From: Crotophaga sulcirostris
Lineage: Eukaryota; Chordata; Aves; Cuculiformes; Crotophagidae
NCBI GenBank assembly: GCA_013397455.1
Contig: VYZB01000333.1
Coordinates: 71,878 to 135,877, forward strand
Length of the DNA: 64,000 bases
Direction: 5' to 3'
A program made the position numbers and the translations under genes. Each line of letters opens with the position of its first letter. Position 1 is the first letter of the stretch. Shown here one piece after another: positions 11,468-23,062 of the stretch. Under the pieces are notes generated by a model. It did not search any database, was not told where the DNA came from, and saw only the letters and a list, made by a program, of their open reading frames with translations.

Positions 11468-11601
11468 CACAGTATCACAGTATCACAAGGTTGGAAAGGA
11501 CCTTTGAGATCATCGAGTCCAACCTATAACCCAACACTAACACCAACACCAACCCATCATCTAAACCATGGCACTAAGTGCCTCATCCAATCTCCTCTTT
11601 T
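11468..11601 (-). mobile_element. CR1 LINE 3' end with GTGATACT tail, inverted
   Basis: A minus-strand CR1 3' terminus. The tail repeats appear as AGTATCAC at 11470-11487, followed by the reverse complement of the conserved AAGGTCCTTTCCAACCTTG end and the last ORF2 codons (complement of GGATGAGGCACTTAGTGCCA). Only about 134 bases remain. It faces the young copy at 9949-10839, so the two form an inverted pair over their 3' ends. Its 3' UTR has three TTRGTG units. Confidence 0.92.
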
Positions 11602-13335
11602 CCTTTTTTTATTTTTTTCTCTTCTAATATCCCAGTCCTCTAAAAGATCTTGACCCTCAGCTCTCAAAGATAGTTTCTCCTTCCCCTCTTTCAACCTTTT
11701 TGCTCTACTGCAAAATGCAGAAGGATTAATTTTCACTGTTGGCACAAAATTTCCTGTTGGGGGGGAAAGCAAACTAAAGAATTGGAATCCCAATGCCACT
11801 GTCAAAACACCACACTGCCTGGACCCGGTGCAAGAGAACAGCTCTCTGTTATCATCTGTTCAGTTTGCTTGAGTTGGCTTCTAGATGTGAAATCCAGGGT
11901 CTACAATGACTACAGCAGAGAACGGATGCAATAATCCAACTGCAATAAAGTACTGGCACATGGGAACTGGTTATTAGTTTACATGAAAGGATTCACAGGG
12001 TAGGGGTTATAAGTGGAAGCAAAATATGTGCTGCAGATGGCTGTCTGTTGACATTGCTAGGGACAGGCTATGCTTTCCAGAGATAAAAGACTAGTCATAA
12101 GCTGGATGTCCTGCCAGGAGAATATATATACACTTGAGTAACAGGCTTGGAATATGGGGTTAGTCTCCAAAGTTCATATTAAGGATATATTTTCAAGAAA
12201 TTTGTGGGTTTCCAGATTCAATATTGTGTTCATCATAAAAAGAGCTCCAGGCGAGGAAACTTGGGCCTGAATACAAACTTTTGCCAGATTTAGCAGATTT
12301 GGAAACTAGTGTTTGCCTTTCAAGCTGCAGTTGTGTTAATGGTGATGATTCTTAAAGCAAGAAGCAAACCCGCAAAGATTCATCTGTTGCACAGGTGCCT
12401 GGGCTTCTGAGGGCCCATGGGTACTGCCTTGTAGTTAGGTGCTGATATGTAGGATATGTCTGGGCACCAGGCTGGTCAGGCTGGAAAAACGGATTAAGCA
12501 GGACATGTGTGAGCCTTCTCTTCCAGGCTAGAACCACAATTTTCTAGCCATGGGCCCGGGAGGAGATTGATAATGCCCTTTTGCTGTTTTGCACAATTAT
12601 GTTTTAGCATCTGTGCTGAGCTTTTCTCATGTTATGGTTTTGAAGAGTCTCTAAAATGCGGCTTTTGGGCTAATATCCACTGTAAAATGTCTTAGGCAAT
12701 ACTTATCTGACAGTAGTGGTGGGATTTTGCCAGCAGATCCCTGATGTCTCCTTGGAGATGAGAATCATTGCTGAAGGATTTGAGGGCGTTAGAAAGGGTT
12801 CTCCACAGCTGGGGAGAAGCTCACTTGTTGGGCTTTAATAGAGATCTTTGAGTCATGTGGTTAACAGCATTCTTATTAATGCATAAAACTTGCATTGTTT
12901 CTTAATTTACTTGAAAGGATTGTTTAGATCCTTAATTGCCCTATAACAGTATAGTTATAGTAAGTTAGATTTCAGTCAACATAGTCATGAATTGCCAGTA
13001 TTTTAACAATAAATTACTAGCTAATAAACTTGTAACTTCTTTTGTAAATGCCAGCTAAAGGCCTAAACATTCCTCTCAGAGTTAATTGCACATTTAGTGC
13101 TCATGTAATTTTGAATTAATTACATGCCAAATGGATTTATGTTGTATATACTTAATAAACCTTGGTAAGTGCCCTTTTAACAATCAGTTGGTATTTAGGA
13201 TCCTATTTATGAGGGGGATTTTAAAGAGTGACTTATGGCACTGGGTCAGGGTGTTTCTACCACTTCCTTCTATGCTGGCAGTAGCATATGGGGCTTTGTA
13301 TCGGATTCAGGACCAGAAACTGCAGCATTAAATGA
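11602..13335. other. Non-coding stretch, no gene recognised
   Basis: A pyrimidine-rich start (about 11600-11700) leads into ordinary AT-rich single-copy-looking DNA. The part around 12880-13140 is especially AT-rich with several TAATTA-like words. I found no coding family or transposon. Confidence 0.5.
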
Positions 13336-13903
13336 ATCATAGAATCATAGAATGGTCTGGGTCAGAAGGGAACATAAAGTCCATCCAGCTCCAGTCCCCC
13401 TGCCATGGACGACTTCTACTGGATCAGGTTGCTCAAAGCCTAATCCAACCTGGCCTGACCTTGAACACCTCCAGTTGTGGATGGGGTAGTCATGACTTCT
13501 CTGGGCAACCCGTGCCAGGGCCTCCCCGCTCTCACAGGAAAACATTTCTTCCTAAGATCTGATATCAATCTCCCCTCTTTCAGCCTAAAACTGTTCCCCC
13601 TCACCCTATCCCTGCACTCCCTGATAAAGAGCCGCTCCCTAGTTTTCCCCTTTCAGTACTGGGAAGCTGCTCTAAGGTCTCCCAGAGCCTTCTCTTCTCC
13701 AGGCTGAACAACCCCAACTCTTTCAGCTTATCTTCACAGGGCAGGTGCTCCAGCCCTTGGATCATCTCTGTGGTCTCCTCTGAACTTGCTCCAACAGTTC
13801 CATGTTTCTCCTGTGTTGAGGAGCCCAGAACAGAATGCAGGACTCTAGGAGAGGTCTCACTAGAGTGGAGCAGATGGGCAGAATTGCATTCCTTGACCTG
13901 CTG
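13336..13903 (-). mobile_element. CR1 LINE 3' half-kilobase, inverted
   Basis: A minus-strand CR1 begins at its 3' tail (ATCATAGAATCATAGAATGG, the complement of the ATTCTATG repeats) and runs about 570 bases back into the reverse-transcriptase C-terminal region, ending near the complement of the part encoding the [12 protein letters not shown] landmark. The frame is degraded by substitutions and small indels. The plus-strand open frames over it are antisense shadows. Older than the GTGATACT group. Confidence 0.93.
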
Positions 13904-16167
13904 AATCCAGTGGAAGCTGATGAAGGTTCATTCAATCGCAGCTTGATCCCATAGTCAGGAGATGGGGGCTATATAGGCTCCTGTGATCCTGAGCCACTGG
14001 AGTGAGCAGAAAGGTTGGTGCTGGGTTTATTTTAGCTGTGGGCTCTATTGCAAATGTAGAACAACTCTGGAAGCAGAGCATGGTGCTGCAGCAGTAACAA
14101 AAACCAGTGGCAAAGAAGAACAGCCCCCAACACCCCACTGAAACAGAAGAGAAACTCTGTACCAGATTGTTTGTCCAACATCCTTTTGTAAAGTGCCGTT
14201 TCCAACCTCAGGCTAGTAACCTAGAAGGAAATTTGCTTTCCTTCCCAGCTAGGTGTTTAATATATGAAATTTTAAAGAGCTTTAAATCTGCCAGTGCTTG
14301 TAGTGCAGACCTACATTATGGACACCAGAAGCAAGGATGTTTAGGTAAATGGTAGGGAAACTAACTTTCCAGGCAAAAGTTGCTCCCAGGGTTGATTCTT
14401 TTTAGCTCCTTTTGCTTTTAAATTGTTAAACATAAAGAAGTTCACTCAAAACCTTGTGTATATTTTATCCTGAAGTTCTAGGGGCTTTGATTTGGTTTTG
14501 ATATGCTGGAAGCAGTGTGTAATGTGTTTGACCTTGTGCCTTTACACATATATGCGTTTGGGTTTTTTCTCTGAGTAACAGCAACCCAGTCCTTAAAGAT
14601 TTTGGAACCATAAACACACAAATGGTAACCTGTGGGCTGCAGGCTTTTAAAAATGTATTGACCTTTATTCTCTTTCTCTCTCCCCTGCAGATAACGCAGC
14701 ATTCAATGCATTTTAATATGTAGTGAGTGCTCAGCAATAATATTTCAGGGAGACATCATTGTCAGGTTGTAGCAGGTTTGAGTGCTCGTGTAGCAGGAAT
14801 TCCCCTTCAGAACAGCGCATCGAATAGCAGCCTTTTGCCTTCTTTATGTAGAGATAAAGGCTGAGCAATTTGGGAATACAGAGGCAGGTCAGGGTGAAGA
14901 GAAAAGGGCAACAATAAAATGAAAATGTGCTTCCTTAGGGCCTGAAGTGGAGTTCTACATAAAACAGAATTGTAGAAGTTCTTCCATGGTTGTGAAGATG
15001 TCTGATTTCCCTTGTTGTTGGGAGGTTGGGAAGGCAGGTTCACAAGCGCCAGGTAACTGATGCAGCAGGATTCTTGAAGATGGGCCTTTTTTTGTCCTGG
15101 TGAATGCTTTTCAGATAAAGTGTGACACTGGCAGATTTGAGGTATCTAAATAACCAAGGCATCTTGAAGAGTGTCCTCTCTTACTTTGCTGGGTGCTGGA
15201 ATAACTTAAGGATAAATTTATTAATGCTATCTTGAAGAACCAGTTGCTGCGTTTTGAAGTGGATGCACATCAGACCTGGGGGATCTTGGTGGCTGTGATG
15301 AAGCAGCAGTTTACACTGAGCAGCCGTCAGTGCAGGATCACTGACTGTGCTGCCAGACAAGGGTCCTGGCTGGAGCAGAGGTAGCGGTAAACTGCTAAAA
15401 TCAGTGATCATTTGTTAATGCCAGTTGTAGAGCAAAGCCCAGATATCAGGTCTTGGAGTTTGAGTTGACAAGCTCTCTGTTTACGTGTGAAACTGCAGCA
15501 GATACAAATGGAGAAAGAGACCACATCTTAATGATCTGACAGCATATGTTTTTTGTGAAATGGAGAAATCTGGCTTAGCCTGCTGACAGATCCAGTCTCC
15601 GTTAGAGCTCCAAGCTCAAACTCCCGACCAGGATTGATTCTACTTGCATGGTACAACGAGGAGAAGCAGATGTATCACATGTATTAATGAGCAGTTCTGC
15701 CCATCAGGGAAGCAATATTGCCAACCCGAAATGCTCAAAGAACAGCAGTTGAATGACAGCAGTTGTAATAAACGTAGAGTTCTGTTTCACTCTCACATTT
15801 CTAAGCACCTTCCTTAATTTTTTTCGCCCTCTGAGTTTCTGTATCCAAGTGAGCTAGAAATTAAGATTCCCTGGAGTTGAGCAGTTCTCTTTAATTAAAT
15901 GCCACCTCTTCCGTGATGTGTGACAGGATTGCAGAACTGACATGTTCTGGCTTTACTACTTTTTAGGTATTTTCCTAGAGGCTTGTTGTATATTCCACAA
16001 GGATAAAGCTTATCAGTTAAAAACCACTGTGCACTCATCTCCAGGACCTTTTCCTAGCTTGCTCTCTGGGGAGAGCAGGAAAATTTCTCTCTCTTCTTAT
16101 CTTTGTAAAATGCGCTATGGAAGGACACCTGTCATGCTCTCCTGACAGTTTTTTTTCCGAGAAGCAA
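13904..16167. other. Non-coding stretch, no gene recognised
   Basis: About 2.3 kb lacking recognisable repeats. A pyrimidine tract followed by CAG at about 14667-14691 resembles a splice acceptor, but the sequence after it has no sustained coding frame, so no exon is called. Confidence 0.45.
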
Positions 16168-16660
16168 GGAATGGTTTGGGACAGAAGGGACCTTAAAGCC
16201 CATTCAGTTCCAATGTCCTGTCGTGGGCAGGGACACCTCCCACTGATCCTGTTGCTCCAAGCCCCATCCAACCCGGCCTTGAACACCTCCAGGGATGGGG
16301 CAGCCACCACTGCTCTGGGAAACCTGGGCCAGGGCCTCCCCACCCTCACAGGAAAACATTTCTTCCTAAGATCTCATCTCAATCTCCCCTCTTGCAACTC
16401 AAAACCATTCCCCCTTGTCCTATCACTGCACTCCCTGATAAAGCCCCTTCCCAGGTTTCCTGGAGCCCCTTTCAGTACTGAGAGGCTGCTCTAAGAGTCT
16501 TCTCTTCTCCAGGCTGAACAACCCCAACTCTCACAGTCTATCCTTGTATGGGAGGTGCTCCAGCCCTTGGATCATTTCTGTGGCCTCCTCTGGACTCGCT
16601 CCATAAGATCCATGTCCTTTCTGTGCTGAGGACTTGAGCTGAACACAAGGCTCTGGATGT
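16168..16660 (-). mobile_element. CR1 LINE fragment, inverted, tail missing
   Basis: A minus-strand CR1 of the same 3' UTR type as 13336-13903. It starts at GGAATGGTTTGGGACAG, so the terminal ATTCTATG tail has been lost or eroded, and it runs about 490 bases into the ORF2 C-terminal region. It ends near the complement of the CVQFW-coding segment. Compared with neighbouring copies it lacks part of the segment around 16480-16500 (complement of the ...FSLEKRRL region), a small internal deletion. Confidence 0.9.
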
Positions 16661-18269
16661 TGCTTCTTGGAGGTGATCAGTAGCTAGAGAGTCTTCCTCA
16701 ACAGACATCGCTTTCTGGCTGCAGCTTTCAGAGCAGTGAGGTGATGATTCCACAGCTGGTGGATGTCAGTATACTATGCAATGTGTGCTTTAAGCCTGTT
16801 TCTCCAACTCTTATTTGCTGCTCTAGCCAGCCTCAGTTATATATGCGTGTTATATCATGTATGGTCTTTGGGCTTGGGACACAGAGAAGTCCTTTCTAGA
16901 GAAATTTTTCCATCTTTTTTTCCAAAACTGTGTTTTTTCTAAACACAAAAATTGGTTTCATACTTTCAGATAGGGAAAAAAAGTTGAAAAACTCTGCCTA
17001 GAGGGGTTTTTTTTGTATAAATAAAATATTTCTTGTGTGCTCAAAGTTTTATTTTGACATTTTCTAAGTAAAACTGACTTCCTGAAATGGCTTTGGTTGG
17101 TATAAAAACCAAACTGAACAAAAACTCACCCCAAACTCCTGTACTTGAAGAGAAAGTTACATAAAAGGGCTAAATATTTTCCATCATCCCCAAGTAAATT
17201 ATTTTCCCCTTGTTTGTTTAATTCTGGAAAGTGAATCTCTCAGAACTAATGCTGTGACAAAGGTCAAAGAATGAAAGAGTGCAGAGGGAAATTTAGGGAG
17301 AGAATAAAAAATGCAGGACAGTCAGTGAGGTGAGGGGAGAAACAAAACTTCCTTGGATGGCAAAGGTTTTACCAAGGGCCTTACATGAGTTGTGCTGGGG
17401 TTGTGCAGAGAGATTTTAAGAAAACCCTGCCGAAGAAACAAGAACACACTAGAATATGGACACTGAGGGAAGCTGCAAGTTGTGTGAATTATGGTCACTG
17501 ATGTAAAGATGAGGAAATTTGGGCCAAGTCCCAAAATGTAGAAATTTTTGATTGATCATGTGAATACGTTGTCATCTGGAAGGAGATGTAAGGGCTCGCC
17601 TCCTCCCAGCACTGAAGGTTTTGAACTGCATGCAGCTCATGAAGCACTGGCTCATTGCCCCTCTTTGCCTGAACTCCAAAGCAGACAAAACCAGAAGTTT
17701 CAGAATCTCCAGTTTCACTTCATGACTGCTGTTCTCTGCAGTGGTTCTCTCAAAACTCAGCTTGATGTTTGTGTTTTGTTACCTGGTGAGCATCTGAAGG
17801 ACTTGCTCTGTGGCTGGGCACATCTGTCACATGTATTGCCTTCCCAGAAAGTCAAGTTCTGCAGGCTTTGGAGGGCCTTGGCATTTGTGGAGCTGTGTGC
17901 AAGTAATTAATGTAGATTAATTAGTTATAAGAAGAGGAAGGAGACAAAAGGGTCTCAGCACCCCTTCTTTGGGCAGGCTTGTGTGTTCTAGCAGCATGCA
18001 GGTGACCGTGCTATGTCCTGCCCTGTCTGTCCCCTTCCTCATCAGCCTAGAAGCAGTTTGGGGGAATGTAGGTCTCTGAGCCACTTGGTAAGCAGAGAGA
18101 GGCAGCTTCAGGTGCTGCACTGAAACTTGGGCACCTTGGATGCTTTTGCCATTTCAAGGCCCAATCACTGCCCTCAGGTATGAGCTCAGCATCTATTCTC
18201 TCCTTGACATCCATGAGAAACCCCTCGGAGCAGCAGTCCCAAAGAACTTGGATTTACCATGTAACTTCT
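16661..18269. other. Non-coding stretch, no gene recognised
   Basis: Mostly AT-rich single-copy-looking DNA with no recognisable family. Confidence 0.5.
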
Positions 18270-18508
18270 TCAGGGAAAGTTTAGGCTTGATATTAGGAAA
18301 AAGTTCTTCACTGAAAGGGTAATTAGCCATTGGAATGCGCTGCCCAGGGAGGTGGTGGAGTCACCAACCCTGGAGGTGTTTAAAAGGGGATTGGATGAGG
18401 CACGCAGTGCCATGGTTTAGATGATGAATTGGTGTTAGTGTTGGATTATAGGTTGGACTCGATGATCTCAGAGGTCCTTTCCAACCTTGTAAGACTGTGA
18501 TACTGTAA
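18270..18508 (+). mobile_element. CR1 LINE 3' end with GTGATACT-type tail
   Basis: A 239-base 3' terminus of the same subfamily as 9949-10839. It matches almost base for base from CAGGG(A/G)AAG/GTTTAGG through the ORF2 stop (ATGGTTTAG) to TTTCCAACCTTGTAAGACTGTGATACTGTAA. The first tail unit is mutated (GTAAGACT). The coding remnant ([22 protein letters not shown]) is open across the short piece. The 3' UTR carries two TTRGTG units at 18429-18440. Confidence 0.93.
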
Positions 18509-21158
18509 CTTTCCTTTGCTAAATGGCCTAGGACAGCAATGGAGAACACAAAGTACAGTTAAAATTAACAATGCTACCGGCTGCCTAAGAATTGCAAATG
18601 ATCGGCAGGATCCGGGCTGCAACATCTTATGCTTCTCAAAGGGTTCTGTGTGTGAGTTAGGTTACTCACATCATTAAGCATTTGCAGGAACATTTTCTGT
18701 ACTTATACATCACCAGACTTTATAATCTTGTTAGCCTTGACCCCTGGAGCTTTGTGTTCAGGTAACTGGCTCAGGAATTTATCCGATGGAGGCACTTCAT
18801 GACCCAGTGTGGTGTTCCAGCTCTTCTGTGCTTGGTACAAGCAGTTGCATGTAGCGATATGGCCAAAAGGTGAAAAAAAATCAACTCAGGGGATGTTGGA
18901 AGCTTTCTGGGTCTTGCAGCCAGAGTCAGCCAGAAGCTGACGGCTCTGGTAGGCAGGCTCCAGGTGACTGGAGATCTCCAAGTGCTCCTAGAGTTGCGCT
19001 CCTCACACTGTGGTGAAAGGTCAGTGGATGTCAGAGAGACCCAAAGAATTCTCTTCTGTATCGTGTTGGAGTATTTCAGATATGCTGTCCACTTTACTCT
19101 TTCTAACCTACTACACGTCTGTACTTCATTTGCATGTGCTTCAGGCCAAACAGAACTGCTGTGTGTCCCAGTTAGAGGATGAGAATAACCAGCAGCTCCA
19201 TCTTCTGTGGGGATGTCTCATGCAGAACAAAGGCTGATTGCAACCTTGTGTATTTATTGTCATTGCAAACTGCACAGCTTTTTTGGACTCAAAAACCACC
19301 ATTTATTTAGAGAGGGTCTGAACAAAACCAGGGTTTCCGATCATTTCCTTTAATTCGTACTTATAAGGTTCAGGGCTGTAAAAGAAGGATGGAAATTTTC
19401 AGTCAAATAATTTCAGCTATGGACATGAAACTGTGACTTTTCAGAATTTAGAGTTTTTCTTTTGTTCATTTTATCACCTATACACTTTCATAATTTTTCT
19501 GTTTTGATTTTTGTCACGATTTCCTAAAGGCTTGTTTATCTCGCTTTTCAGGATGCGCATGTCTGTTGCATCTCTTCCTCACAACTTCTATTTTGGGGCC
19601 TATTTCACAAGATTTCACAGATGACATGGGTGCAAGGTTAAGTACCTTCACATTTTGTGAGAACAGACATATGGGTGCTTCCAGCACTCACTGGACACAG
19701 GAGAATCCATCCAGGAGTCACAGCTGAGACCCAGGGGAAGGCAGCAGGTAACCAACCATCTGCAGTTCCGGTGCTCACAGCACAGACTGTAAATGTTCCT
19801 TTTAATCCTATAATTTTCCAAAGCTTGTTTTGGGAGAAAGTTATATGTGGCCTACAAAGGAAATCAAATGGAAAAATGAACCTCAAGCCTTTTGAAATGA
19901 TCATTTAGTTTTGCACAAAGATGGGGGAAAGAAAGAATAAAAAGAACAAAGTAGGAAAATGCACTTTTGGTAATTCAGAGGTTAAAAATATTGGAAAAAA
20001 ATCTTTGTGGAAAAGTTTAGAAAGGTGAAAATGAGTTCTAGCTCTGGAAGGTAGGAAGCACTCCAGTGCCTTTGGCACTGTTTTTTGAGGGGCTGGGTTT
20101 TTTTCCCCCATTTTTAACTGGTTGTCACTTAGTTTCATCTCCCTGCTGTGCTGTGTGTATCCCATATATATGTGTGTTTCCCACCTTCCCAACTTTTGGA
20201 GTATGTGCATGGACATGCCAGTGTTCTTGATTCCCCAGGAAACAGCTGGACAAACCCACAAAAACATAACCACACTGGTAAATCCTAAATGTTGTTCCCC
20301 CCGTACTCTCCCTTGCTCCATCATCATACAGACCATAGTCTGATCTTTCTGGGCGTCCCCTTTCCTCTAAAACAGAAGGAGAGAGTGAGCTCTGGGATCA
20401 AGCCTGAACTCCATTTTCAACATTGGGAAGAAGGCAGCAGCAGATACTGCTATGAGGCTGCTCCAATGCCCACAGAAAGGGAGCGTTTCCCCTGTGGGCC
20501 TGACCTTTCAGCACTGACATCTCCCAGTGTTGCGGGTCTGACAAAGACCCCAGAGATTAACATCCTCGCTCTTGTAGTTATAAGAACAGGATGCATCATA
20601 ATTGATTAATATAATTAATAGTGTTTTATTTATGTTGTAGGTGGCAAGGACATAATGAGAGGGGGATAAATCATGGAATCTTTGAAAGGTAAGGTGAGTT
20701 TTGAAGCCAAGACCTTGAAACAAGACATTCTGCATGGTACCACTGCAGGCACAGCAATGATAACCATCCCCTGTGAAGTTGTGCATCAGAAATGTTGTGT
20801 TACAGCACAGTGTTATGCAAGTTTCTGTTTTTTTTCTGGTGGCAAATGGTTTTTCTGGTTCGCTGAGAAAGGCAAGACTAAATTCACATTCTCTGCAGAC
20901 AGCTGCTTCCTCTGCTTTTGACATTTAACCCTATGCTAAGGGGCCCAGAGCTGTCTAAAGCTACAGCCTCTACTGTTGGCACTAACATAGCAGATCAAAA
21001 TTCTCGACTTTCAGCAACCAGGGATTAAAGTGAAACAAAAGTTGGAGAGAATGAGTTTCTCCCCATCTCCCCCCTTCCATTATGTACAAGCCACACTTCC
21101 TGCATCTGCTATAAATATTTAAAACAATAGTAGCCAACGTTTAAAGATTAGGACGGAA

Positions 21159-21196
21159 GAAGAAATCTAACCGTGTCGAAGAAATCTAACTATGTC
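21159..21196. repeat. 19-bp tandem duplication, two copies
   Basis: GAAGAAATCTAACCGTGTC (21159-21177) is followed directly by GAAGAAATCTAACTATGTC (21178-21196), with 17 of 19 bases identical. It is a recent local duplication or the seed of a minisatellite. Confidence 0.9.
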
Positions 21197-21199
21197 CTC

Positions 21200-21520
21200 A
21201 TCTGCAGTGTGCGGCAGCCCCACACAGCACCTTCAGCCAGAGGTCGTGTGCATTCCTAATGAGGTTCCTCTGCCCTCCGCTTGTTGGGGAGCAACATGAG
21301 AGCTTTAATTGCTCACCATGGTTTACAGCCTGGGATGAGTTGGAGAAACCTTTGTAATAATGCATGTCCAGGCTTCACAGGCAATCGTGGTTATACAAGA
21401 GTTTATAATTAGTAAAAAGACTGGAAAATCATCTCAATTTCTACAGTTCTGTACAATAAATCCCAATAATTTCTCAATCTCAATGTACTTTTACCTGTCT
21501 TTTGGGTGCCTGTTCCTTCT
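21200..21520. promoter_or_regulatory. Possible conserved non-coding element
   Basis: Non-repetitive, AT-rich sequence with words such as GCTTTAATTGCTCACCATGG, TTTATAATTAGTAAAAAG and CCCAATAATTTCTCAATC, and no coding frame. The texture resembles deeply conserved enhancers. Conservation was not tested, so this is a weak call. Confidence 0.22.
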
Positions 21521-21534
21521 GGAGTGACAGCTTT

Positions 21535-21551
21535 AAAAAAAAAAAAAAAAA
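21535..21551. repeat. Poly-A run, 17 bases
   Basis: An uninterrupted A run followed by AGAGAAAATAG. It is a simple tract about 180 bases upstream of the CR1 start. CR1 elements do not end in poly-A, so it is not their tail. Confidence 0.9.
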
Positions 21552-21728
21552 GAGAAAATAGGGGGAAGACAGAGAATTAAAGCGTAAGGATAAATTCATA
21601 ACAATTCTAAGTGTTTGAAAGCATGGAGTTCCCCAACTGATGTTCCCAAGCTGATTTACTTGCCCCCCGTGTTTAAACCAAATGCCTCTCTTCTTCCTTT
21701 GTCCTCGCCAAACCCCTTTCCTTCATCT

Positions 21729-22983
21729 TCCAGCAGTCCTGGCTGACTGGGGAAGTGCCGCTTGACTGGAGACTGGGAAATGTTACTCCCATTTACATGA
21801 AGGGACGGAGGGAGGATCCGGGAAATTACAGACCTGTCAGCTTCACCTCGGTACCGGGGAAGGTCATGGAGCAGATCATTTTGAGTGCTATCACACAGCA
21901 CATGCAGGACAGCCAGGTGATCTGGCCCAGTCAATATGGGTTCATGAAAGGCAGGTCCTGTCAGACCAGCCTGATCTCCTTCTATGACAGGGTTACCCGG
22001 TTAATGGACGAGGGAAAGGCTGTGGGTGTGGTGTACCTGGACTTTGGTAAAGCCTTTGACAGCGTTTCTCACAATATTGTGCTTGAGAAACTGGCTGCCA
22101 TTGGCCTGGACTGGCGCACCCTCTGCTGGGTAAAAAACTAGCTGGATGGCCGGGCCCAAAGGGTGGTGGAGAATGGAGTTAAATCCAGTTGGAAGCTGGT
22201 CACGAGTGGTGTCCCCCAGGGTTCGGTGCTGGGTCCAGTTCAGTTCAGTATCTTTATCAACGATTTGGATGAGGGGATTGAGTGCACCCTTAGCAAGTTT
22301 GCAGATGACACTAAGCTGGGTGGCAGTGTCGATCTGCTTGAAGGAAGGGAGGCTCTGCAGAGAGATCTGGACAGGCTGGATCGATGGGCTGGAACCAATG
22401 GGTTGAGGTTTAACAAGTCCAAGTGTCGAATCCTGCACTCGGGACAAAACAACCCCAGGCAGCGTTACAGATTTGGGGGAGAATGGCTGGAGAGCTGCCT
22501 GTGAGAGAAGGAGCTGGGAGTGTTGATTGACAGCGGCTGAATATGAGGCAGCAGTGGCACAGGTGGCCAAGAAGGCCAATGGCATCTTGGCCTGTATCAG
22601 AAACAGTGTGGCCAGCAGGAGCAGGGCAATGATTGTGCCCCTGTACTCCGCACTGGTGAGGCCACACCTCGAGTCCTATGTTCATTTCTGGGCCCCTCAC
22701 TGCAAGAAGGACATTGAGGTGCTGGAGTGTGTCCAGAGAAGGGTGAAGGGGCTGGAGAACAATTCTTGCAAGGAGCAGCTGAAGGAGCTGGAGTTGTTTA
22801 GCTTGGAGAAGAAGAGGCTGAGGGGAAACCCCATCACTGTCTACAACTGCCTGAAAGGAGGTTGTGGCAAAGGGAATGTTGGTCTCTTCTCCCAAGTGAC
22901 AGGTGATAGAACCAGAGGAAATGGCTGTAAGTTGTGCCAGGGTGTTTAAAAGACGGGTAGATGAGTTTCTGGGGGACATCGTT
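21729..22983 (+). pseudogene. CR1 ORF2 reverse-transcriptase domain, broken
   Basis: The frame shows all core reverse-transcriptase landmarks in order: NVTPIY and GNYRPVS, YGFMKGRSC, VVYLDFGKAFDSVSH (first catalytic aspartate at about 22040-22042), [11 protein letters not shown] (22205-22237) and FADD (22298-22309). It is disabled. A tryptophan codon has become TAG (22139-22141), a TGA interrupts the frame at 22502-22504, and one base appears to be lost near 22531 (DSGG against the usual DSRLNM), shifting the frame. About 30 codons are missing between KLCQG and VFKRR. The endonuclease and ORF1 are absent. It is a dead relic of moderate age. Confidence 0.93.
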
Positions 22984-23062
22984 TAGCAGAGGACAGGTGC
23001 GGTTGAACTTGATGATCTCAAAGGTCTTTTCCAACTGGGCCATTCTATGATTCTTCTATATC
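21729..23062 (+). mobile_element. CR1 LINE, longest copy, 5'-truncated
   Basis: A plus-strand CR1 of about 1.33 kb. It starts near the N-terminal part of the reverse-transcriptase domain (TGGCTGACTGGGGAAGTGCC) and reaches a 3' end with AAAGGTCTTTTCCAACTGGGC and a degraded ATTCTATGATTCTTCTATA tail. It has an internal deletion at about 22943-22949, where the reading jumps from the KLCQG landmark straight to VFKRRVDEF. The 3' end type matches 26413 and 26887, not the GTGATACT group. Confidence 0.95.

Larger units (their letters stand above)
18509..21728. other. Non-coding stretch, no gene recognised
   Basis: About 3.2 kb with no recognisable transposon until the CR1 at 21729. It contains a 19-bp tandem duplication (21159-21196), a possible conserved block (21200-21520) and a poly-A run (21535-21551), each listed separately. 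Confidence 0.5.

Noticed and set aside
13345..13707. Several open frames on both strands over 13.3-13.7 kb
   Set aside because: They fall inside the inverted CR1 3' end and are frame shadows of its decayed ORF2 and 3' UTR. The same holds for frames at 16035-16494, 39626-39954, 41817-42093 and 62809-63141.
14660..14760. Pyrimidine tract plus CAG resembling a splice acceptor
   Set aside because: No sustained open frame or donor site follows in a convincing arrangement, and such motifs are common by chance.
22001..22979. Minus-strand open frames of 194 and 189 codons
   Set aside because: They lie antisense to the CR1 ORF2 at 21729-23062, whose true coding strand is plus and shows the reverse-transcriptase motifs.
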